Source: Dehalococcoidales bacterium
GTDB taxonomy: Bacteria; Chloroflexota; Dehalococcoidia; Dehalococcoidales; UBA2162
NCBI GenBank assembly: GCA_016844285.1
Contig: JAENIS010000053.1
Location: 1-10,056 of the forward strand
Direction of reading: 5' to 3'
Length of the DNA: 10,056 bases
In this document: positions 4,741 through 10,056 of the stretch, piece by piece
How the letters are laid out: each line of letters begins with the position of its first letter
Numbering within the stretch: position 1 is the first letter of the stretch
Translations under genes and position numbers: made by a program
Notes under the pieces: model-generated
Told to the model about the DNA's origin: nothing
Database searches by the model: none
The model's input: only the letters and a program-made list of their open reading frames with translations

Positions 4741-7149
4741 ATGCAAAGCAAGAATGGTTCTACCGCCGTTTTCTCCGAGGCGCTTCCCGAGCTGCTGGCC
4801 GACCATTTTTGTCACCTTCACGAAGAAAGCGGAGTCAGCCCCGAGGTAATCAAAGAAAGGGGCTACCGGAGCCTTCTGGGCACGAGTGAGCTTGAGAAGC
4901 TCGGCTTCTCTTCCTCACAGCAGCGGGCGCCGGGCATTCTTATTCCTCTGTGGGGTGTTGATGGCAAGGAAGCCGGTTACCAATACCGGCCCGATAATCC
5001 CAGGGTCGATGCCAGGGGTAGGCCGGTGAAGTACGAGACACCCAGGGGCTCGTCCAATCGCCTGGACTGTCCGCGCCGTTGTCAGAAGATGCTGGGTGAC
5101 CCGCAGGTCCCGCTGTGGATAACCGAAGGCTGTAAGAAAGCCGACTCCCTGGCCTCTCGCGGCGCCTGTGCCATCTCGCTCACCGGTGTCTGGGGTTTCA
5201 AAGGGAAGAACGAGTTTGGCGGTATCACCATCCTTGCCGACTGGGACTACATCGCCTTACGAGGCAGAAAGGTATACCTGGCATTTGACTCCGACATCGT
5301 GAGCAAGGACCTGGTGAAACAGGCGCTGGAACACGTTGCCGAACATCTCCGGAGGAAAGAGGCACATGTACAGGTTGTTTATCTTCCCCAGGCCGGAATC
5401 CAGAAGGTCGGTATTGACGACTTCCTCCTGGAGCATTCCATCGGTGATGCCGAGAAGCTGGCAACAGACCTGAGGATGGCAGACAACAAGGACCGGGAGC
5501 AGTTTGTGTCCGGCTTTGTTCTCAGAGATGGCACGGTGGGTGAGATGGTAGTAGATGACGATGGCCAGCGTTCCTTTATCGTGGCCGCAAATGGCTCGGT
5601 GAGACGGATGTTCCAGTTCCAGACACCGAAAGCTACCTACATCCCCACCCCGGACCGGCTGGTTGGCGAGGTGGTTCACTTTGCCAGCACCGCCACTCCC
5701 TACGATTCCCAGGCACGCCTGTTCAGTGAAATCCGGGCCTTCGTTCACCGTTACCTGGAGCTGCCAACAGACTTCGAGGAGATTGCTGCCCTCTATGTGC
5801 TCCTGTCCTGGGTCTTCGAGTTCGCACCGTCGGTTCCCTACCTCCGGGTAATCGGCGACTGGGGTACGGGCAAGACCAGGTTTTTGCAGGTAGTGGGCGC
5901 CGTCTGCTTCCGCCCCATCTTCGCTTCGGGGGCAACCACTCCGGCGCCGATCTTCCGCATCCTGGAGCAGTTCCGGGGTACGCTGGTCCTGGACGAAGCT
6001 GACTTCAAGGACTCGTCGGCCTGGGTGGAAATGGTGAAGCTGCTGAATAACGGCTACCGTCCGGGCATGCCCGTCTTAAGGGCCGATAAAGAGAATGGCA
6101 AATGGTATCCCCGGAGCTACCAGGTATTCGGCCCCAAGCTTATTGCAACGCGTTTCCCTTTCAATGACGAGGCCCTGGAGAGCCGCTGCCTTACCGCCGA
6201 AATGATGCCGCTAACCAGGAGCGATATTCCCCGGGTGCTGCCACCTTCATTTGATATAGAGACAAAGGACTTACGGGCTAAACTCCTGACCTTCAGGTTA
6301 ACGAACCTGTTGCGGCTCAAGGGAAAAACCTTCGGTAACGAACTGGTCGAGCCCAACTTGCAACCCCGGCTGCAGGAGATACTTATCCCGCTAAAGGCGA
6401 TGCTCAATGGCGACCGCTCGATGGTTGAAGCCCTGGCCGATTTCGTTCACCGGCTCCAGGAGAACCTGTTTACCCGGCGCCGTGACAGCCCCGCCGGCCG
6501 GGTGCTGGCAGCCGTCATCGAACTCCACGCGGAAGGAGGTGACCTCACCTCCCAGAACATCGCCGACCGCATCACTCAAGGAGACGATGAGATAAAGGAT
6601 TTGACCGCCGACAAGATAGGGAGGGTTACCCGGAAGCTGGGTTTCCTAAAAGACCGGATGGGCAAAGAGCGACAGCGTATCATACGCTGGGACGATGAGC
6701 GGGTACGGAAGCTGGCATCCATCTATGGGTTGATTGTCCAGCCGTCCACATCCCCGCCAGAAGTGTCCAAAGTGTCCTTAGTGTCCGCCCCAGATACGAA
6801 ACAGGCGGACACTATTCAGTCCGGCCCAGGGAAGTGTCCGCCGAAGTGTCCGCCAGATTCTGAAGCTGGCACAGACGTGACGGCGGACACTAAGGACGGA
6901 GCGGACACTATTTTGGGGAAGAAGAGCCGCGACACCGATTTGCCGGGGCTGGGTATGACTGTTGAGCAAGTCCTTAGCATATGGGCGGCTAATGGCAGGC
7001 CGGTGATTAATCTCGGCCCGGGGGAAAACTGTGTCGACCTGGAGAAACTGCTCGGCCATAAGGGTATCAACGAGAGGCACATTGCGGCTGTCAAAAACTG
7101 GCTGGAAGAGAGGAAAGGCACGCATGAAGAAAAAACGGACCCTCTATGA
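4741..7149 (+). CDS. DUF3854 (TOPRIM-like) and P-loop ATPase replication protein
   Basis: This 802-aa protein is probably the element's replication primase-helicase or initiator. Residues about 100-235 form a DUF3854/TOPRIM-like domain: WITEG (126-130), FDSD (182-185) and GIDD (224-227) supply the acidic residues typical of the fold. A P-loop ATPase domain follows, with Walker A GDWGTGKT (372-379) and Walker B LVLDEAD (415-421). A winged-helix-like region (about 583-655) comes next. A low-complexity linker (about 675-723) is encoded by a repeated DNA word. A small C-terminal domain (about 728-795) closes the protein. A longer frame opens at TTG 4696, but the ATG at 4741 has an AAGGA site 5 nt away and avoids overlap with the previous gene, so it is preferred. 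The end overlaps the next gene by 26 bp. Primase activity is inferred, not shown. Confidence 0.8.
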   Translation: MQSKNGSTAVFSEALPELLADHFCHLHEESGVSPEVIKERGYRSLLGTSELEKLGFSSSQQRAPGILIPLWGVDGKEAGYQYRPDNPRVDARGRPVKYETPRGSSNRLDCPRRCQKMLGDPQVPLWITEGCKKADSLASRGACAISLTGVWGFKGKNEFGGITILADWDYIALRGRKVYLAFDSDIVSKDLVKQALEHVAEHLRRKEAHVQVVYLPQAGIQKVGIDDFLLEHSIGDAEKLATDLRMADNKDREQFVSGFVLRDGTVGEMVVDDDGQRSFIVAANGSVRRMFQFQTPKATYIPTPDRLVGEVVHFASTATPYDSQARLFSEIRAFVHRYLELPTDFEEIAALYVLLSWVFEFAPSVPYLRVIGDWGTGKTRFLQVVGAVCFRPIFASGATTPAPIFRILEQFRGTLVLDEADFKDSSAWVEMVKLLNNGYRPGMPVLRADKENGKWYPRSYQVFGPKLIATRFPFNDEALESRCLTAEMMPLTRSDIPRVLPPSFDIETKDLRAKLLTFRLTNLLRLKGKTFGNELVEPNLQPRLQEILIPLKAMLNGDRSMVEALADFVHRLQENLFTRRRDSPAGRVLAAVIELHAEGGDLTSQNIADRITQGDDEIKDLTADKIGRVTRKLGFLKDRMGKERQRIIRWDDERVRKLASIYGLIVQPSTSPPEVSKVSLVSAPDTKQADTIQSGPGKCPPKCPPDSEAGTDVTADTKDGADTILGKKSRDTDLPGLGMTVEQVLSIWAANGRPVINLGPGENCVDLEKLLGHKGINERHIAAVKNWLEERKGTHEEKTDPL
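6762..6909. repeat. Iteron-like array of AGTGTCC(GCC) inside the replication gene
   Basis: Eight copies of a 7-10 bp word lie within 148 bp. Forward copies are at 6762-6768, 6771-6777, 6780-6789, 6833-6842 and 6845-6854. Reverse copies (GGCGGACACT or GCGGACACT) are at 6804-6813, 6882-6891 and 6901-6909. The first three are spaced 9 bp apart. The 6780 and 6804 copies form a perfect 10-bp inverted repeat with a 14-bp spacer. The word is translated in different frames (VS, KCP and ADT), so the DNA rather than the peptide seems to be what repeats. A replication origin bound by an element-encoded initiator is the leading idea. Confidence 0.75.
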
Positions 7150-7486
7150 ATGTTCACATGCGCGGGTACAGGGCAGGCGAATCTGCTGTGATAAGGGATA
7201 CCAGCTATCGCCGCAGCCGGGCGACGGCAGCCTGGATATCCGTCAGATGTCAGAGGGTAAGCCGCTGGCTCAGAAAACCTGCCGGCAATGCGGCGATTTC
7301 GACAGAATGGGACCGCCGGTCCCCGAAGAAGAACGGGGCTGGCTGAGGGTAAAGGAGATAGCGACACATGGCAGAACGTATCGGGAGACTCTTCTTACCG
7401 TGGATCGGAATACTGGCTGCCAGGTTAGCGGGCCTCAACAAGACAGTGACGGTGGTGGACTGCCTGGCGGAAAAAGCCGGGATTAA
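7124..7486 (+). CDS. Small cysteine-rich protein, possibly zinc-binding
   Basis: The 120-aa product is not assigned to a known family. Cysteines at 10, 21, 22, 53 and 56 with His12 could form a metal site (C53-x2-C56 is a typical half-site). The first 74 residues, up to PPVPEEERGWL, look like a true protein. The rest (about 76-120) is rich in Gly, Ser and Asp and may be a read-on tail, since it shares 119 bp with the next ORF in another frame. The ATG at 7124 has AGGAAAGG 5 nt upstream; a longer frame opening at 7031 lies inside the previous gene and is not needed. It overlaps the replication gene by 26 bp, so it is probably co-translated with it. Confidence 0.65.
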   Translation: MKKKRTLYECSHARVQGRRICCDKGYQLSPQPGDGSLDIRQMSEGKPLAQKTCRQCGDFDRMGPPVPEEERGWLRVKEIATHGRTYRETLLTVDRNTGCQVSGPQQDSDGGGLPGGKSRD

Positions 7487-7580
7487 AGCGTCAGCCAACA
7501 GGGAGGGGAAGTCCACGGGGTTTAATAGCCAGCAGCTTTCTGGCCAGGCATTGTCGTACAGGCGAGAGGAGATGCTATGA
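7368..7580 (+). CDS. Small hypothetical protein with a hydrophobic N-terminal helix
   Basis: This 70-aa ORF is unrecognised. Support comes from its signals: an AAGGAG site (7352-7357) lies 10 nt before the ATG, and its TGA overlaps the next ATG as ATGA at 7577-7580, a common coupling arrangement. Residues 6-23 are mostly hydrophobic (LFLPWIGILAARLAGL), too short and too interrupted to be a confident membrane segment. It shares 119 bp with the end of the Cys-rich gene, so at least one of the two ends may be incorrect or mutated. Confidence 0.5.
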   Translation: MAERIGRLFLPWIGILAARLAGLNKTVTVVDCLAEKAGIKASANREGKSTGFNSQQLSGQALSYRREEML

Positions 7581-8185
7581 CAGAGGAGACCCGTCGGTAT
7601 CAGCCCTGTGACTCCAGGGGGCTTGAGGAGGGTTTGGAAGCCCTCAGGGCCTATGCAGCCAAAGTGAAGCCAAAGGCCGTCCAGCGCCTCAACGAGATAA
7701 AGGCCCTGATTGGCCGGTTAGAGGCAGAGCGCCAGGGGGAGAGAAAAGAACTCGATGAGTTAGTATCCCGTTACTTCTCCGGTGAAGAGACCGTGCCGGA
7801 ACGCATTGACAGGTGCATCGCCATACTCGACGAAATCCAGCGGAACCCGGCGCTGTCCGGCGGGCATTGGGATACCAGCCAGTGCATCCAGGGATCAGGC
7901 CCGTGTCCACCGCAGGTCGAAAGTCCTGAGGAAGAACAGCCAAGCGGTTCTCCGGGGTTAACACGCCGCTACCGGCCCAGGGGCTACTACGATAAGCGCC
8001 GGGAAGAGATCCTGGCCGACCTGAAGGCAATGGGCTATAAGCAGACCCTGGAGAAATGGAACCTGACCAGCGCCAACCTGGTGACCCTCAGAAAACGGTG
8101 GCAGGTAAGGGCAGCCGGCAAAGCCAAGACCGGAACGAAACCAGGTAATGGAAACCGGGTAACAGATGGCAAAGCCAGAGGATAG
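7577..8185 (+). CDS. Coiled-coil and helix-turn-helix protein of unknown function
   Basis: The 202-aa product has a charged helical N-terminal half (about 15-90, including LNEIKALIGRLEAERQGERK at 38-57) that probably forms a coiled coil. A Pro/Ser/Glu-rich linker follows at about 100-135. The C-terminal part (about 138-176) contains YYDKRREEILADLKAMGYKQ followed by TLEKWNLTSANLVTLRKRW, which reads as a helix-turn-helix that could recognise DNA. The tail is basic. The ATG has an AGAGGAG site about 6 nt upstream and overlaps the stop of the preceding ORF. It may be a DNA-binding partner in the replication operon; no family name can be given. Confidence 0.75.
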   Translation: MTEETRRYQPCDSRGLEEGLEALRAYAAKVKPKAVQRLNEIKALIGRLEAERQGERKELDELVSRYFSGEETVPERIDRCIAILDEIQRNPALSGGHWDTSQCIQGSGPCPPQVESPEEEQPSGSPGLTRRYRPRGYYDKRREEILADLKAMGYKQTLEKWNLTSANLVTLRKRWQVRAAGKAKTGTKPGNGNRVTDGKARG

Positions 8186-8468
8186 ATTCAACCGCCTGAT
8201 GGGAGAGCTTTACCGGGCCGTGGCGGAAGACCTGGAAGACCTGTTTAAGAAATCAGAGGTCCCCCTGAGGGGGTTTGGCTGCACGCCAGGGGCAACCAAT
8301 CCCTACCAGGCGCTGGGACTGGATCCATCGGCGCCGGATGATTTGGTGAAGCTAGCCTACAAACTCCTGAGCCACAAGCTCCATCCCGACCATGGCGGCA
8401 GCGCCGAAGCCATGGCCCGGCTCAACCGGGCCTACCAGGAGATAGCCCAAATGAGGGCGTGGAAATAA
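8166..8468 (+). CDS. J-domain (DnaJ-like) protein
   Basis: This 100-aa protein carries a J domain in its C-terminal half: NPYQALGLDPSAPDDLVKLAYKLL at 45-68, the HPD motif at 73-75 and a closing helix (MARLNRAYQEI, 83-93). The HPD motif is what stimulates the ATPase of DnaK-type Hsp70 chaperones. It lacks the glycine-rich, zinc-finger and substrate-binding regions of full DnaJ. It has instead a 40-residue N-terminal helix-rich extension that may bind a specific partner. It overlaps the upstream gene by 20 bp. In a replication operon a likely task is to bring host DnaK to a replication or repressor complex, by analogy with DnaJ/DnaK in phage lambda replication. The J domain is clear; the task is inferred. 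Confidence 0.9.
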   Translation: MAKPEDRFNRLMGELYRAVAEDLEDLFKKSEVPLRGFGCTPGATNPYQALGLDPSAPDDLVKLAYKLLSHKLHPDHGGSAEAMARLNRAYQEIAQMRAWK

Positions 8469-8497
8469 CTCTGGATAGTTTTCGAAGGAGGATGACA

Positions 8498-8944
8498 GTG
8501 CCTAGATCGTATCCGTTTGAAGTCCGCATCTCCGTTATGCAAAGCAGGAAAGAGGGTCGTTCCTGGAAAGAGGTTAAGGAACTGGTCCGCCAGCGCTTCG
8601 AACTGGCTAATATTCCAAGCCAGCACCAGATGAGAAAATGGGTGAAAAGCAGTGACCCGGGGTCTCTTCCTTGCCTGGCAGAGGAGGAATTAAAACGTAG
8701 AGCGGAACACGAAGCTTTCAAGGATATGTTCGACATGATACCCAGCGTTTTTCTGGCTTCTGTGAAGGGCGTTGACGTTGGTGTCATGCTGGCTAAATGT
8801 CTTCTCTCCCGGCTAGAAAAGTCGTTAGGCAGTGAACGCTATCAAAAAGTATTGAGGGAATATGAGGCCGAAAGCTATTCCCATAGAGGGGGTGGAAATG
8901 AAAGCAACAGACCTGGAAATCCTGGGGCACATAGCAGAGTTTGA
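8498..8944 (+). CDS. Putative helix-turn-helix DNA-binding protein
   Basis: The 148-aa product has an N-terminal stretch (about 5-50: YPFEVRISVMQSRKEGRSWK, then a VKELVRQRF helix and SQHQMRKWVK) with the rhythm of a helix-turn-helix as in transposase or terminase-small-subunit N-termini. The rest is helical with no recognised motif. The same frame is open from a GTG at 8459 and has an ATG at 8492. However, the strong AAGGAGG (8485-8491) touches that ATG, whereas it is 6 nt from the GTG at 8498, which is therefore chosen. The last 15 codons overlap the AAA+ gene and look like a shadow (Gly, Asn, Ser, Arg). Confidence 0.65.
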   Translation: MPRSYPFEVRISVMQSRKEGRSWKEVKELVRQRFELANIPSQHQMRKWVKSSDPGSLPCLAEEELKRRAEHEAFKDMFDMIPSVFLASVKGVDVGVMLAKCLLSRLEKSLGSERYQKVLREYEAESYSHRGGGNESNRPGNPGAHSRV

Positions 8945-9794
8945 AGTCTCCACCAATCGGGAGCACGACTGGCCCAATGGCTGGTGCTGGCGTCAGGTGC
9001 AGGTATGGCCAGGCACGTTGAACAGGCTTTGTCTTGAAGGCTACCTGAGGACAGAGTTCCGTTCCAATAGCTACACCGGCTACATCCTTACTGAAAAGGC
9101 CAGGGCTGTTCTACAGGGTGCGGCCCAGCAGGATGCGGAGCCCTTAGAGCCTATAGCGCTGCCCGACGACCTGTTTCATGACATCATAGGCCATGATGAC
9201 GTCAAAGAGTTGCTGCGAGCCTGTATGTCAGCCGCCAGGCCGGTGCATGTTCTTCTGGCCGGCCCCCCGGCGCTGGCCAAGAGCCTGTTCCTGTGGGAAC
9301 TGGAGAGGGTGGCAGGGGACAGGGCATCGTGGGTGCTGGGGTCCTCCGCATCTAAAGCCGGGCTGCTGGATGTGCTACTGGGGCGACGGCCGTGGCTGGC
9401 GCTTATAGACGAGGTGGAGAAACTGGCCCGGGAGGACCAGGCCGTGTTGCTCTCGGCCATGGAGGGAGGCCGTCTTACCCGCACCAAGGTGGGCAAGATA
9501 GCCGATGTGGTATTAGATATCCGGGTAGTGGCAGCCTGCAACCGCCAGGACAAGTTAGCCCCGGAGCTGCTATCGCGGTTCGCCGTAAGGAGGCTTCATA
9601 TCTACTCCACCCGGGAATACCTTGAGGTTGTAACCGGGGTGCTTACCAAACGGGAGGGCTGCTCCGCAGAGGCAGCCGGCGAGATAGCCCAGAGACTGAC
9701 AGGGAGGAGCCAGGATGTTAGAGATGCCATCAGGGTAGCCCGGCTGGCCCCAAGTTTGGGAGTAGAGAAGGCGATCAGGTTATTGCTGGGATAA
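8898..9794 (+). CDS. AAA+ ATPase with an N-terminal winged helix (RuvB/MoxR-like)
   Basis: This 298-aa protein combines a winged-helix DNA-binding domain (about 1-73, ending in a GYILTEKARAVL wing-and-helix pattern) with a complete AAA+ module. It has Walker A GPPALAKS (122-129), Walker B LALIDE (167-172), sensor-1 Asn215 in VAACNRQD, an arginine-finger candidate Arg227 in LLSRF, and a sensor-2-like Arg275. The layout resembles RuvB/MoxR-type ring ATPases, which move or remodel DNA or protein complexes. Here DNA remodelling or helicase loading in replication is the best guess. ATG 8898 follows a GAGGGGGTGG purine tract. An in-frame ATG at 8862 with GAGGG 4 nt upstream is a possible alternative adding 12 residues. 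It is probably the last large gene of this operon. Confidence 0.85.
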   Translation: MKATDLEILGHIAEFEVSTNREHDWPNGWCWRQVQVWPGTLNRLCLEGYLRTEFRSNSYTGYILTEKARAVLQGAAQQDAEPLEPIALPDDLFHDIIGHDDVKELLRACMSAARPVHVLLAGPPALAKSLFLWELERVAGDRASWVLGSSASKAGLLDVLLGRRPWLALIDEVEKLAREDQAVLLSAMEGGRLTRTKVGKIADVVLDIRVVAACNRQDKLAPELLSRFAVRRLHIYSTREYLEVVTGVLTKREGCSAEAAGEIAQRLTGRSQDVRDAIRVARLAPSLGVEKAIRLLLG

Positions 9795-9804
9795 GGAGAG
9801 CAGC

Positions 9805-10017
9805 ATGAATAGTCACAAGCGTCAGGGCCTGGTGGAGAGGCAATTTCCCGGCCTGATCGGTGTGAGGGTTAAGAAGGGGCTCTACACGATAGCCTCCCGT
9901 AAGGTAGTCTCGTATCCGGGGGAGAGGGGCCCACCCCTCCCCCGCAGAGGCCTGTATATATATATGCTGGTGCGTATCTACTGCCTGCGTATCTACAGGC
10001 CCGTATCTGCTGGCTGA
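9805..10017 (+). CDS. Small basic hypothetical protein
   Basis: The 70-aa product is not recognised. It is supported mainly by an AAGGAG site 6 nt before the ATG, 10 nt after the stop of the AAA+ gene. The first 38 residues are basic and protein-like (VERQFPGLIGVRVKKGLYTI at 10-29). From about residue 39 the frame passes through a GC hairpin, a TA tract and tandem repeats, giving an odd Arg/Tyr/Ile/Pro-rich tail. The real gene may have been truncated by, or may simply overlap, that cis-acting region. Confidence 0.5.
   Translation: MNSHKRQGLVERQFPGLIGVRVKKGLYTIASRKVVSYPGERGPPLPRRGLYIYMLVRIYCLRIYRPVSAG
9918..9943. other. GC-rich hairpin
   Basis: GGGGGAGAGGGG (9918-9929) can pair with CCCCTCCCCC (9934-9943) across a CCCA loop, giving a stem of about 10 bp with one bulged A. 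No T run follows, so it is not a standard intrinsic terminator. It is followed directly by a TA-alternating tract and the tandem repeats. Confidence 0.6.
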
Positions 10018-10029
10018 ATCTACTGGTAG
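9953..10029. repeat. TA tract followed by 14-15 bp tandem repeats
   Basis: After an alternating TA tract (about 9953-9964) the word CGTATCTAC or a variant recurs: CGTATCTAC at 9973 and 9988, CGTATCTGC at 10002, and a weaker AATCTACTGG at 10017. The period is 15, 14 and 15 bp. CTACTGGTAG (10020-10029) is a short palindrome. The spacing is somewhat longer than one helical turn. It could be a protein-binding array, but the copies are few. Confidence 0.55.
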
Positions 10030-10056
10030 ATAGAAATAGTGGACATGCGAATGGGA

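Noticed and set aside
6762..6909. CRISPR-like reading of the repeat array.
   Set aside because: The repeat is only 7-10 bp, occurs in both orientations and with irregular spacing, and lies inside a coding sequence with no cas genes.
6816..7367. Long minus-strand frame of 183 codons at the end of the replication gene.
   Set aside because: Its composition is shadow-like and it spans two well-supported plus-strand genes.
9918..9964. GC hairpin as an intrinsic terminator for the operon.
   Set aside because: No T run follows; the next bases are GCAGAGG and then a TA tract.
16..10042. The 11-bp word AGAAATAGTGG occurs near both ends of the window (16-26 and 10032-10042), resembling element end repeats.
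   Set aside because: Several 11-bp matches are expected by chance in 10 kb, the right copy is not near a tRNA or other border, and the element seems to continue past the window.

Overview
The window looks like the left end of an integrated bacterial mobile element (prophage, integrative conjugative or mobilizable element; no conjugation, capsid or terminase gene is visible, so the class stays open). The DNA is moderately GC-rich (roughly 55% by eye). Shine-Dalgarno sites are strong, promoters are sigma70-like and genes are tightly packed. The host cannot be named from sequence alone. The gene styles (DUF3854-type replication protein, Gp3-like directionality factor, leaderless promoter) made me think of Chloroflexota such as Dehalococcoidia, or of Clostridia, but this is a weak inference.

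Left edge and switch (1-3063): the window opens inside the 3' half of a tRNA-Leu-like sequence ending in CCA at 66. A leftward operon runs toward it: XRE repressor (2532-2939), ImmA/IrrE-like protein (1525-2517) and a large serine recombinase (9-1541) whose last 18 codons are antisense to the tRNA. This int-immA-immR order at a tRNA-Leu recalls the ICEBs1 switch, but the integrase belongs to a different superfamily. A 124-bp divergent control region (2940-3063) has two near-consensus promoters with inverted similar sequences over their -35 boxes.

Rightward early region (3064-4718): an apparently leaderless DUF2292-like small gene is followed by a strong intrinsic terminator. After it come a Cro-like HTH gene, a small unknown gene and a Gp3-like (phage phiC31-type) recombination directionality factor candidate. 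The RDF candidate would control the direction of the serine integrase.

Replication region (4741-9794): an 802-aa TOPRIM-like/P-loop ATPase protein has eight copies of an AGTGTCC(GCC) word embedded in its 3' part. Downstream lie a Cys-rich small protein, a 70-aa ORF, a coiled-coil/HTH protein, a J-domain protein, an HTH protein and a winged-helix-AAA+ ATPase. Most of these genes overlap or nearly abut, so they look like one operon. The idea is that the ATPases, the J-protein and the DNA-binding proteins act together on a replication origin.

Right edge (9795-10056): a small ORF runs into a GC-rich hairpin, a TA tract and 14-15-bp tandem repeats, possibly a second cis-acting site. The element continues beyond the window.
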